A stretch of DNA of 8,253 bases from an uncultured Lachnospiraceae bacterium (GCA_902796045.1 CADBNQ010000193.1:1-8253); one strand, 5' to 3'. Positions 1 through 7,257 are shown, counted from the first letter of the stretch. Made by a program: numbers and translations. Notes: generated by a model not told the origin, from the sequence alone.

Positions 1-516
1 GAGACATTGCCAATCCCTGTTATCGCTGCAGTGAACGGATTTGCATTAGGCGGCGGCTGTGAGATTTCCATGAGCTGCGATATCAGGCTCTGCGCTAAGA
101 ACGCAATCTTCGGACAGCCTGAGGTTGGTCTGGGTATTACACCGGGATTTGGCGGAACCCAGAGACTTGCCCGTATTGTAGGCCCAGGAAAAGCAAAACA
201 GCTTATCTACACCGGCCGCAACATTAAGGCAGCTGAAGCTTACAGAATCGGTCTTGTTAATGAAGTATATCCTGCAGAAGAGCTGATGCCGCAGGCACTC
301 AAGATGGCCAAGGGCATCGCAAAACAGGCTCCTATCGCTGTTCGCGCCTGCAAGAAGGCAATCAATGAAGGTCTTGAGGTCGGAATGGACGAGGCAATCG
401 TGATCGAAGAGAAGTTATTCGGAAGCTGCTTCGAGTCAGAAGACCAGAGATATGGTATGGCTTTCTTCCTCGACAAGAACAAAGAGAAGGTTAAAGAGCC
501 ATTCAAGAACTGCTAA
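1..516 (+). CDS. crt: 3-hydroxybutyryl-CoA dehydratase (crotonase), 5'-truncated by window edge
   Basis: Cytosolic enoyl-CoA hydratase/isomerase family enzyme that interconverts 3-hydroxybutyryl-CoA and crotonyl-CoA in the clostridial acetyl-CoA to butyryl-CoA pathway. The frame is open from base 1 and 171 residues are visible; relatives have about 260, so roughly 90 N-terminal residues lie upstream. The segment VNGFALGGGCE (codons 11-21) is the oxyanion-hole loop and supplies the first catalytic Glu (E21 of the visible part). The segment FGQPEVGLGITPGFGGTQRL (codons 37-56) carries the second catalytic Glu (E41). The wording closely matches clostridial Crt as I remember it. The gene ends with TAA and is followed after 39 bases by hbd, the next enzyme by substrate, which supports one operon. 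The TTG at base 7 is an internal codon, not a start. Family assignment is very secure; crotonyl-CoA specificity is inferred from the neighbour. Confidence 0.95.
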   Translation, partial: ETLPIPVIAAVNGFALGGGCEISMSCDIRLCAKNAIFGQPEVGLGITPGFGGTQRLARIVGPGKAKQLIYTGRNIKAAEAYRIGLVNEVYPAEELMPQALKMAKGIAKQAPIAVRACKKAINEGLEVGMDEAIVIEEKLFGSCFESEDQRYGMAFFLDKNKEKVKEPFKNC

Positions 517-555
517 TGTATTATTTATAAGTAGATGAAAAAGGAGGAGATTATC

Positions 556-1395
556 ATGAAAGTTGGAGTTATCGGCGCTGGTACAATGGGATCCGGTATC
601 GCTCAGGCATTTGCTCAGACTGAGGGCTATGAGGTTTATTTATGTGATATTAACGACGAATTTGCTGCTAACGGCAAGAAGAAAATTGCCAAAGGCTTTG
701 AGAAGAGAGTAGCAAGAGGCAAGATGGATCAGGCTAAGGCTGATGCTATCCTCGCTAAGATCACAACAGGCACAAAAGATATCTGTACCGACGCCGATTT
801 AGTAGTTGAGGCAGCCCTCGAGGTTATGTCTGTTAAGCAGCAGACATTTAAAGAACTGCAGGAGATCGTTCCGGCAGATTGCATTTTTGCCACTAACACA
901 TCCTCTCTTTCCATCACAGAGATCGGTGCAGGACTTGACAGACCGGTTATCGGCATGCATTTCTTCAATCCGGCTCCTGTAATGAAACTGATCGAGGTTA
1001 TCCAGGGTGAGAACACACCGGATGAGATCAAGGATAAGATCGTTGAGATCTCTACTTCCATCGGCAAGACACCTGTAGAGGTGAAGGAAGCAGCTGGTTT
1101 CGTAGTTAACAGAATCCTTGTTCCAATGATCAACGAAGCCGTAGGTATCTACGCTGACGGTGTTGCATCCGTTGAGGGTATTGACACAGCTATGAAGTTA
1201 GGCGCTAACCATCCGATGGGACCGCTTGCCTTAGGCGATCTGATTGGTCTGGACATCTGCCTGGCAATCATGGAAGTACTTTACAATGAGTTTGGCGATC
1301 CGAAATACCGTCCGCATCCATTGCTGAGAAAAATGGTTCGTGCCGGCAAGTTAGGTATGAAGACAGGTATCGGATTCTACGATTACAGCAAATAA
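556..1395 (+). CDS. hbd: 3-hydroxybutyryl-CoA dehydrogenase
   Basis: NAD(P)-dependent oxidoreductase of 279 residues that reduces acetoacetyl-CoA to 3-hydroxybutyryl-CoA, the step just before crotonase. The N-terminal Rossmann fold shows GAGTMG at residues 7-12. Catalytic residues are visible: Ser in NTSSLS (S116/S117), His135 in MHFFNPAP, Glu147 in KLIEVI and Asn185 in GFVVNRI. The C-terminal all-alpha domain contains [20 protein letters not shown] and the protein ends GFYDYSK, as clostridial Hbd does; the family length is about 280. The ATG at 556 is chosen because AAGGAGGA (541-548) sits 7 bases before it. An in-frame ATG at 535 would lie upstream of that site with no ribosome binding site of its own. 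It follows crt closely and is the last gene before the terminator at 1464-1500; thiolase, bcd and etf genes are not downstream here. Confidence 0.97.
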   Translation: MKVGVIGAGTMGSGIAQAFAQTEGYEVYLCDINDEFAANGKKKIAKGFEKRVARGKMDQAKADAILAKITTGTKDICTDADLVVEAALEVMSVKQQTFKELQEIVPADCIFATNTSSLSITEIGAGLDRPVIGMHFFNPAPVMKLIEVIQGENTPDEIKDKIVEISTSIGKTPVEVKEAAGFVVNRILVPMINEAVGIYADGVASVEGIDTAMKLGANHPMGPLALGDLIGLDICLAIMEVLYNEFGDPKYRPHPLLRKMVRAGKLGMKTGIGFYDYSK

Positions 1396-1410
1396 TAACC
1401 GATCGGTAAA

Positions 1411-1430
1411 GCTGCTTCACACGGAGCAGC
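1411..1430 (+). other. small stem-loop after hbd
   Basis: GCTGCT (1411-1416) and AGCAGC (1425-1430) are perfectly complementary around an 8-base loop, starting 16 bases after the hbd stop. No T tract follows, so it is not an intrinsic terminator alone. It may protect the 3' end of the crt-hbd message, but it is short enough to be chance. Confidence 0.3.
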
Positions 1431-1463
1431 CAAAGTTACAAGACAACAATCATTGAATTTTCC

Positions 1464-1500
1464 AGGGACTGCAGTCTATGACTGTGGTCCCTCTTTATTA
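1464..1500 (+). terminator. Rho-independent terminator of the crt-hbd operon
   Basis: Bases 1464-1476 pair with 1480-1492 over 13 base pairs (including two G-T wobbles) around a three-base loop, and are followed by the T-rich stretch TCTTTATTA. This strong hairpin plus T tract lies about 70 bases after hbd and 22 bases before the next promoter, separating the metabolic operon from the secretion operon. Confidence 0.85.
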
Positions 1501-1521
1501 GACAAAAATGTAAAATAATAG

Positions 1522-1549
1522 TTGAATTTCTAAATATTCGTGCTATAAT
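1522..1549 (+). promoter_or_regulatory. sigma-A type promoter of the T7SS operon
   Basis: A -35 box TTGAAT (1522-1527) and a perfect -10 box TATAAT (1544-1549) are separated by 16 bases. The -10 is preceded by TGC, giving an extended -10 (TGnTATAAT). Transcription should begin near 1556 and leave a leader of about 80 bases before the first WXG100 gene. The leader contains a weak 6-bp hairpin (TGTATC 1588-1593 with GATACA 1600-1605) but no riboswitch I recognise. The promoter sits between the hbd terminator and the first esx gene, so the T7SS genes can be transcribed independently of crt-hbd. Confidence 0.8.
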
Positions 1550-1637
1550 GTCCTTGTAACTTAACATAACAGATGGCAGCTGCCCTGTGTATCAGATTAG
1601 ATACAACAAGAGGGGAGCCTGCAGAAAGGAGGACATT

Positions 1638-1928
1638 ATGTCGCAAATCATTGTTTCTGCCAGTGAGCTCAGCAGAAAGAAGGAAGCTCTGTCATCACTA
1701 AAGAAAACCCTGGCTTCACAGATCAGCCAGTTTGAATCAGAGGGGAAGAAGCTCGATTCCATGTGGGACGGGCCTGCCAAGGCAAAGTATTCCCTGGCAC
1801 TGACACTTGATATCAATAAACTGAAGATGTTCCTGAAGATCGTAGAGGAGTTTATCTCCGTGCTGGCAACCATCATTTCACTGTATAAGCTGATGGAGAA
1901 GAAGAATCTGTCCGTTGCGTCAAGCTGA
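1638..1928 (+). CDS. WXG100 family protein (EsxA/YukE-like), first copy
   Basis: Small helical-hairpin protein of 96 residues, the usual length for the WXG100 family, whose members are exported by or act as partners in type VII secretion. The turn motif W43-D44-G45 lies near mid-protein between two predicted helices. A candidate YxxxD/E export signal is seen as Y83-K-L-M-E87 near the C-terminus. There is no signal peptide, as expected. The second helix (about residues 51-88) is unusually hydrophobic for the family, with runs such as FISVLATIISLY. The ATG at 1638 is preceded by AAGGAGG (1626-1632) at normal spacing; an in-frame GTG at 1587 lacks such a site. It is the first gene of the operon, 30 bases before a second WXG100 gene, and may form a dimer with it. 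No enzymatic activity is expected. Confidence 0.88.
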   Translation: MSQIIVSASELSRKKEALSSLKKTLASQISQFESEGKKLDSMWDGPAKAKYSLALTLDINKLKMFLKIVEEFISVLATIISLYKLMEKKNLSVASS

Positions 1929-1958
1929 TTGAATTTAACATGACAGGAGGTAGAAAGT

Positions 1959-2273
1959 ATGGCTGATGTGATTAAGGTGAGTCCCGAGAAGCTGAAGGCG
2001 TCTGCCGCTTCGCTGGGATCAACAGGGAAGGCAATTAAGAAGACAACAGGACAGATGCTGTCTCTGGTAACAGGCATCAGTAAGAATGTCTGGAGCGGTG
2101 AGGCATCCGGTTCATTCATCAAGAAGTTCCACGGACTCCAGACAGATGTGACCAAGATGTGCAAGAGGCTGGATGAACAGTCTGCGCATCTTAACACGAT
2201 CGCTACTGAGTACCGCACAACTGAGAATGCCAATAAGGCTGCTGCGGCAAAGCTGAAACAGTCTTTTTCCTGA
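1959..2273 (+). CDS. WXG100 family protein (EsxA/EsxB/YukE-like), second copy
   Basis: A 104-residue WXG100 protein, unlike the first copy in sequence apart from the fold signature. The turn motif is W45-S46-G47. A YxxxE export motif is present as Y85-R-T-T-E89, followed by a short Ala/Lys-rich tail. The N-terminal KVSPEKLKASAASL and the SGEASGSFIKKF segment after the turn are typical of clostridial YukE-like proteins. AGGAGG at 1945-1950 lies 8 bases before the ATG. It is likely secreted as a homodimer or as a heterodimer with the product of the preceding gene and recognised by EssC. Downstream lies a 107-base gap containing an inverted repeat before essC. Which copy plays the EsxA or EsxB role cannot be decided from sequence. 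Confidence 0.9.
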   Translation: MADVIKVSPEKLKASAASLGSTGKAIKKTTGQMLSLVTGISKNVWSGEASGSFIKKFHGLQTDVTKMCKRLDEQSAHLNTIATEYRTTENANKAAAAKLKQSFS

Positions 2274-2307
2274 GAAGATTAAAGAGAAATACCGGGTGAA
2301 TTAAGGA

Positions 2308-2356
2308 GCAGGTCCGGTTTTGAAGGAGGGAGACATCCCTGACGTACCGGACCTGC
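2308..2356 (+). promoter_or_regulatory. nested RNA hairpin between the WXG100 genes and essC, enclosing a Shine-Dalgarno
   Basis: GCAGGTCCGGT (2308-2318) and ACCGGACCTGC (2346-2356) form a perfect 11-bp inverted repeat. Inside its 27-base loop a second stem, AGGGA (2327-2331) with TCCCT (2336-2340), closes a four-base loop. The perfect Shine-Dalgarno AAGGAGGG (2323-2330) overlaps this inner stem. No T tract follows, so it is not an ordinary terminator. An alternative pairing of ACCGG (2291-2295) with CCGGT (2314-2318) would compete with the large stem. What is seen is the structure; a role in setting EssC translation or in mRNA processing or stability between the substrates and the ATPase is inference. 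Confidence 0.55.
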
Positions 2357-2380
2357 ATCGTATATGGCAGGGGGAAGAGG

Positions 2381-5300
2381 ATGTCGATTTTGCTGGCAGT
2401 ATTTGGAAAGAAGGGCTATGCACAGTACAGGCTTCCGGTCCGGAGAAACATCGATTACAGCCTGTGGCTTTCTGAGAGGATCTTTCTGACAGAGGATTCT
2501 CTCAGGATCTATCTGGAGAATATTGAAGGAAGCTGGCGCATCAGGGAATCGGAGTCCTATGTGATCATCGGCCTGCAGGGGAGAAAAGATCTTCAGAAGG
2601 GCGGTCGTTTTGATCTTGTCTCCCTGCAGGGAGATGTGTATACCTTTCATGTCTATGACCTGACTGACAGATCATATTCCTATGATAAATACCACATAAG
2701 ATCTCCCATTAGCATAGGCCGCGGTCTGGAGAATGATATTGTCATCAGAGACCATCCCGCCATATCGAGGGACCATGCCAGGATATTCTTCAGTGGCAGT
2801 ACGTGGATGGTTGAGAGTAAGGGTGTCAATGGCATCTACATCAATGACAGCTTCCTGAGCGACAGGGGGAAGCTGGATTTCGGTGACAGAATCAATATCA
2901 TGGGAGTCCAGGTGGTCTTTCTGGCTGATTATATTGCAGTGGAAAGGGCAGTTTTTGATGTGGAGACCAGATTGCAGCCTGCAGAGATCCCTGTATATTC
3001 CCTGTCAGAGCGTGAAGTCGATGGCGATCCGCCGGCAGACCTTTTTCCTGCCCGGACGCCTGCCGGGCAGGGGAAAGGGAAGGTGCGCGGTTCATCCCAC
3101 CTGACAATGACCCTTGTGCACAGGTCACCCAGGAGTTACAGAGAGCCTGACGAGGCTGCCATCCAGATCGATCCCCCTCCGGACCAGGATGTGACAGAAG
3201 AGATGCCCGCCCCTTTACAGGTTCTGTCCAATACCCTGATGACCCTGCCTATGCTGGCCGGAAGCTTATATATGATCTACATGGCGCAGAAGGAGGGAGA
3301 AGGCCAGGAGTCTTATATGTATGGCAGCCTGCTTATCGCGGCTGTATCCCTCCTTACGTCACTGTTCTGGGTCATGGTACAGAGTCTGTATATCCGCAAA
3401 AAGGACAGGGACAGTTGGAAGCGCAGTACCCGTTCTTATCGTGCCTACCTTCAGGATAAGAAGAAGGAGATCAGGGAGAGGAGTCTCACCATCAGGGAGA
3501 TCTATGAGGGGAGATATGTCGACAGCGGCAGCTGCATGAACCTGGTCAGGGATAGCGGCTTTCTGTGGACCAGGATGCCCTATCACAAAGATTTTCTGGA
3601 CTGCCGGCTGGGGAGGGGGACCATGGCGCTGCCTGCCGAAGTCCAGCTGCCTGAGAATCATTTCCAGATCAGAAAGAACGAACTTCTTGCGGAGGCAGAG
3701 CAGCTGTGGAAGGACTGCAGGATGATGAGCGATATGCCGAGAGCCATCTCTCTGGCAGAACATTCACAGATCGGCATTCTTTCAAGGAGCGAAAAGGCGA
3801 GGATTGAAATCGCTTCCGGTATCATCGTCCAGCTGGCTTTCCACAATTGCTATACGGAGACAAAGTTTGCCCTGATCTATGATGACGCCGGATGCAGCTC
3901 GGCAAAAGACTGGGATGCCATGAGATGGCTGCCTCATGTGTGGGACCGGGATGGTGGTATGAGGTATCTTGCTTCATCCCGGGAGGAGGCAGGTCGTGTC
4001 TTTTACTGTCTGATGCAGGTCATCAGGAAGCGGGAGGAGCAGGGCAGATCCCGACTGCCGGTCTATATCATATTTGTGGCAGCCCCGGCATTTCTGGAGG
4101 GTGAGCCTATTGAACGCTATCTGACTAAGAGGGAGAATCCTTATGGGATTGTGGTGGTCTGGCTGGCTTCTGAGAGGGAGATGCTCCCCGGGTCCTGTGA
4201 GTTTGTCATCGAGAAGAATGAAGAGTTCCAGGGCTGTTATCATATGATGACCGGCGAGAAAGAAGATCTGGTCTTCGACCGGGTTTCCCCGGCCAGGGTG
4301 GATCTCTTTGCCAGAAGCCTGTCATCCTGCCGGGTCATCGAAAATACAGACAACAGCGATATTCCGGCAGAGGTCTCCTTCCTCAGTCTGTTTTCAGCAG
4401 ACAGAGCGCAGGACCTTAAGGTCAGTGACTGCTGGAGAAAGAACAGGGGGCTCGACAGTCTTCGGGCCCCTGTCGGCATTAAGGCCGGCAATAAGATCCA
4501 GTATCTGGATATTCATGAGAAGTATCACGGTCCCCATGGTCTGGTCGCCGGAACTACCGGGTCCGGTAAGAGTGAACTTCTTCAGACCTACATTCTCTCC
4601 CTGTCCTGCCTCTACAGTCCTGAAATCATCAACCTCTTTCTGATTGATTATAAGGGAGGAGGGATGGCTGCCCTCTTTGACGGTCTTCCCCATATATGCG
4701 GCCGGATCTCGAACCTGTCCGGGAGGAAGATCGCCCGGGCCATGACTGCCCTGAGAAGCGAGAACCAGAGGAGGCAGAAGCTCTTCAGAGAATACGGCGT
4801 GAATAACATCAGCGCCTATATGAACCTGTATTACAGAGACAGCACGATGGATCCGGTGCCTCACCTGCTGATCGTTATCGATGAGTTTGCCGAGCTTAAA
4901 AAGGAAGAGCCGGATTTCATGGCCGAACTGATCAGCGTGGCCCAGGTAGGACGCAGTGCCGGTCTCCATCTGATCCTGGCGACACAAAAGCCCGGAGGGA
5001 CTGTAGATGATAAGATATGGAGCAACACAAGATTCCGGATGTGCCTGAGGGTTCAGGAGAAGCAGGACAGCATGGATATGCTTCATAAACCTGATGCTGC
5101 AGATCTTTCCCAGACGGGCCGCTGTTGTTTTCAGGTGGGCAATGATGAGATCTATGAAGTGTTCCAGACAGGATGGAGCGGGGCAGAGTATATAGAGAAC
5201 GAAAAGGACCGCAGGAAGTGTGCCATGATTCGCCTGACAGGAGAGGAGGAACCGCTGCCGGCTGCCCCTGATAAGGCAGACCGTTCCCCGCAGAGCCAGT

Positions 5301-6949
5301 TTGATGCGGTAAGGGACTACCTGATCTGCCTCTCTGAGAAAGAAGGCTTGCCTGGTGCAAGACAGCTGTGGATGGAGCCGCTTCCGGATAAGCTCTTTCT
5401 TTCGGACCTTCGGCCTTTGTCTGAAAAGGGAGACCGGACAGACCGGCATAGCCAGCGGGATCCGGCAGTCTGCATCGGACTGGCAGATGATCCGGCCAGG
5501 CAGAGACAGGTTACCGTTGAGACTGCATTGTATCACCATACTGTCGTATGCGGACTGCCGATGACGGGAAAAACAACCTTTCTTCAGACCGTGATATATG
5601 GGACGGCGGCCGGCTTCTCCCCACAGGAGATCCATATCTACATTATGGATTACAGCAATAACAGCCTGAGAGCTTTTGAGAACCTGCCCCATGTGGGAGG
5701 CGTGATCTCTGAAGGGGAGGAAAGAAAGTGCCAGCCGTTTTTTTTCATGCTGGACAGGATTCTTAAAGAACGCAGGAAGATCTTTGCCGGGACGAATTAC
5801 AGGCAGTATGTCAGCAGGGGGAAATCCTGCGCTCTTCCCGCAATTCTCCTTGTCATAGATAATTTCTCTTCTTTTAATGAAAAAACAGGACACAGGTTTG
5901 AAGATACGATTCTGAAACTATGCAAAGAAGGGGAGAACATCGGAATCAGTCTGATTCTGTCATGCGGGGGATTTTCATCCTCAGAGCTTCCGATAAGCAT
6001 GGCGGATTATTTTAAACAGCAATACTGCCTTGAGATGAAGGAAGCCTTTTCATACTCAGAGATATTCGGAACCCTGACACTGCCTTTGCTGCCGGAAAAG
6101 GGTGTACGGGGCAGAGGCCTCACTCTCTTTGAAGGAGAGATCCTGGAGTTTCAGACCGCCCTTGCCCTGCCGGAAAACGATGATCAGAAAAGGATGGACC
6201 TGATCAGGGAGATGGGAAGAGAACAGAAGAGAAAGCTTCAAAAGGAGATGCAGGAGTGGCTGCCGGTGCCGATCCCCTGTATCCCGGAGAAACCTTCGCG
6301 GGAAGCATTTTTCCGGGAGCCCGGAGTGAGACAGATCCTTGACGGGGGAGAGGATATTCCGGTCGGATATTATGAGAAGACCGCCGGGATCGTCGTTCTG
6401 CCGGCAGACAAGGATGGCGTATTCTATATATCAGGCAGGAAGGGGACAGGGCGGCATGGCTTTATGCATATCATCATACAGGCTCTGAAGGGGCTGAAGC
6501 AGGACCATATCCTCACAGAGAAAGAGGAGATCCTCACATTTTTGTCCAGCCTGAAGGACGAAAGCGGAGAGAGGGAGAAAAAACAGCAGAGATATTATAT
6601 ACTGATAGAGAACCTGGGTCTCTTTGCCATGCCGGGTGAGGAGCCGTCATCGGAGGACCTGCCTGCCGTCATCTTTGACAGTCAGGCCGGGAAAGGAATA
6701 ACGGTCTTCCTTCTGCTGGAGGAAGGAGATCTCCTGACGGAAGCATTTGTGATGGCGCACAGCGGCGGAGGTTCCGGAAAGAGGGGGGTTCATATGGGCG
6801 GAAAGCTGATGGAGGATACCCTGTTTGAGCATGGGAACCTGTCGTATGAAGAACAGATGGCTGACCTGCGCCCCGGACAGGGCTATCTCTTTGACGGACA
6901 GGGCGGCATTGAACGGATACTCATACCTGCTGGATCGGAGGTGGGATGA
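2381..6949 (+). CDS. essC: type VIIb secretion system FtsK/SpoIIIE-type ATPase EssC (YukB)
   Basis: Membrane-anchored motor of the Firmicutes T7SS, 1522 residues, close to the usual 1450-1550. A first FHA-like region (about 1-90) is followed by a canonical FHA domain (about 92-185) with G113-R114, S129-R130-x-H132 and N150-G151. A proline-rich linker carries the family signature HRSPRSYREP (247-256). Two membrane helices follow at about 284-302 and 314-337. Residues 340-700 form the conserved pre-ATPase region (RWLPHVW). ATPase D1 has Walker A GTTGSGKS (724-731), LIDYKGGGM, Walker B LIVIDE (D834, E835) and ATQKP (867-871). D2 has Walker A GLPMTGKT (1058-1065), but Walker B ends D1160-N1161. 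D3 is degenerate: GRKGTGRHG at 1352-1360 and ILIEN with E1410. The C-terminus looks complete. The ATG at 2381 has only a weak GGGGA-type site; an in-frame CTG at 2339 lies 8 bases after a perfect Shine-Dalgarno and would add 14 residues. The gene is one base short of yukD. Its codons favour CTG, ATC, CGG and AGG more than the flanking housekeeping genes. Confidence 0.96.
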   Translation: MSILLAVFGKKGYAQYRLPVRRNIDYSLWLSERIFLTEDSLRIYLENIEGSWRIRESESYVIIGLQGRKDLQKGGRFDLVSLQGDVYTFHVYDLTDRSYSYDKYHIRSPISIGRGLENDIVIRDHPAISRDHARIFFSGSTWMVESKGVNGIYINDSFLSDRGKLDFGDRINIMGVQVVFLADYIAVERAVFDVETRLQPAEIPVYSLSEREVDGDPPADLFPARTPAGQGKGKVRGSSHLTMTLVHRSPRSYREPDEAAIQIDPPPDQDVTEEMPAPLQVLSNTLMTLPMLAGSLYMIYMAQKEGEGQESYMYGSLLIAAVSLLTSLFWVMVQSLYIRKKDRDSWKRSTRSYRAYLQDKKKEIRERSLTIREIYEGRYVDSGSCMNLVRDSGFLWTRMPYHKDFLDCRLGRGTMALPAEVQLPENHFQIRKNELLAEAEQLWKDCRMMSDMPRAISLAEHSQIGILSRSEKARIEIASGIIVQLAFHNCYTETKFALIYDDAGCSSAKDWDAMRWLPHVWDRDGGMRYLASSREEAGRVFYCLMQVIRKREEQGRSRLPVYIIFVAAPAFLEGEPIERYLTKRENPYGIVVVWLASEREMLPGSCEFVIEKNEEFQGCYHMMTGEKEDLVFDRVSPARVDLFARSLSSCRVIENTDNSDIPAEVSFLSLFSADRAQDLKVSDCWRKNRGLDSLRAPVGIKAGNKIQYLDIHEKYHGPHGLVAGTTGSGKSELLQTYILSLSCLYSPEIINLFLIDYKGGGMAALFDGLPHICGRISNLSGRKIARAMTALRSENQRRQKLFREYGVNNISAYMNLYYRDSTMDPVPHLLIVIDEFAELKKEEPDFMAELISVAQVGRSAGLHLILATQKPGGTVDDKIWSNTRFRMCLRVQEKQDSMDMLHKPDAADLSQTGRCCFQVGNDEIYEVFQTGWSGAEYIENEKDRRKCAMIRLTGEEEPLPAAPDKADRSPQSQFDAVRDYLICLSEKEGLPGARQLWMEPLPDKLFLSDLRPLSEKGDRTDRHSQRDPAVCIGLADDPARQRQVTVETALYHHTVVCGLPMTGKTTFLQTVIYGTAAGFSPQEIHIYIMDYSNNSLRAFENLPHVGGVISEGEERKCQPFFFMLDRILKERRKIFAGTNYRQYVSRGKSCALPAILLVIDNFSSFNEKTGHRFEDTILKLCKEGENIGISLILSCGGFSSSELPISMADYFKQQYCLEMKEAFSYSEIFGTLTLPLLPEKGVRGRGLTLFEGEILEFQTALALPENDDQKRMDLIREMGREQKRKLQKEMQEWLPVPIPCIPEKPSREAFFREPGVRQILDGGEDIPVGYYEKTAGIVVLPADKDGVFYISGRKGTGRHGFMHIIIQALKGLKQDHILTEKEEILTFLSSLKDESGEREKKQQRYYILIENLGLFAMPGEEPSSEDLPAVIFDSQAGKGITVFLLLEEGDLLTEAFVMAHSGGGSGKRGVHMGGKLMEDTLFEHGNLSYEEQMADLRPGQGYLFDGQGGIERILIPAGSEVG

Positions 6950-6950
6950 C

Positions 6951-7208
6951 ATGATTCACATAGATGTGTATGTCCCGGCTATGGATGCCTCTTTCGAATT
7001 CTGCTGCGATGAGGAGGCACCCCTTTACCAGCTGGGGCGGGACATGTATGAAAGTCTCTTATATAAATCCGGCTTTCAGCCGGAGACAGCGGGCCGGAAG
7101 CTGCCGGACTTCTGGTTATGCCACGTGGAAGGAAGGAGAATACTTAACGGACAGATGTCTCTCCGGGAACAGGGAATCGGCCAGGGCATGAGCCTGATGC
7201 TCTTGTAG
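6951..7208 (+). CDS. yukD: YukD/EsaB ubiquitin-like T7SS accessory protein
   Basis: An 85-residue protein of the YukD/EsaB family, small cytoplasmic beta-grasp (ubiquitin-like) proteins found in type VIIb secretion loci and required for secretion in characterised systems. The N-terminal IHIDVYVP strand, the middle helix region LYQLGRDMYESLLYK and the C-terminal GRRILNGQMSLREQGIGQGMSLMLL pattern (long strand, loop, final strand) fit the ubiquitin-like fold. There is no C-terminal Gly-Gly, so it should not be conjugated, as for YukD. The ATG lies one base after the essC stop, and its ribosome binding site GGAGG (6937-6941) is inside the essC coding end, so translation is probably coupled. Family assignment rests on size, fold pattern and position rather than a catalytic motif. 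In Bacillus the order is yukE-yukD-yukC-yukB; here yukD comes last and yukC is missing. Confidence 0.85.
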   Translation: MIHIDVYVPAMDASFEFCCDEEAPLYQLGRDMYESLLYKSGFQPETAGRKLPDFWLCHVEGRRILNGQMSLREQGIGQGMSLMLL

Positions 7209-7221
7209 TTCGGAACGGAGA

Positions 7222-7250
7222 TTGACGGCAGGGTACTGTTTTGATATATT
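7222..7250 (+). promoter_or_regulatory. sigma-A type promoter before the DUF951 gene
   Basis: TTGACG (7222-7227, five of six matches to TTGACA) and TATATT (7245-7250, five of six to TATAAT) are separated by exactly 17 bases, 52 bases before the DUF951 start codon. It begins 13 bases after the yukD stop. No convincing terminator lies between yukD and this promoter, so the DUF951 gene may receive both its own and readthrough transcription. Confidence 0.65.
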
Positions 7251-7257
7251 GTCATAG

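Noticed and set aside
535..558. Earlier in-frame ATG for hbd at 535
   Set aside because: It overlaps the Shine-Dalgarno that serves the ATG at 556, has none of its own, and would add seven residues ahead of the conserved Rossmann start.
1573..1640. Upstream ATG at 1573 and GTG at 1587 in the leader of the first WXG100 gene
   Set aside because: Neither has a ribosome binding site; the ATG at 1638 does, and it gives a protein of normal WXG100 length.
1592..2233. 213-codon minus-strand open frame across both WXG100 genes
   Set aside because: The sense strand encodes two clear WXG100 proteins with good ribosome binding sites; the antisense translation has no family features.
2320..2475. 51-codon frame starting TTG at 2320, with AAGGAG at 2303-2308
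   Set aside because: The spacing is 11 bases to a TTG start, the product is not recognised, and it overlaps the start of essC in another frame; kept only as a possibility linked to the essC leader hairpin.
5738..5745. Run of eight T bases inside essC as a programmed frameshift site
   Set aside because: The reading frame continues unbroken with conserved ATPase sequence on both sides and there is no stop nearby in-frame that would need bypassing.
4394..5893. 499-codon open frame on the minus strand across essC modules D1 and D2
   Set aside because: It lies wholly antisense to a well-conserved coding sequence with intact ATPase motifs, shows no recognisable domain, and is explained by the codon composition of essC.
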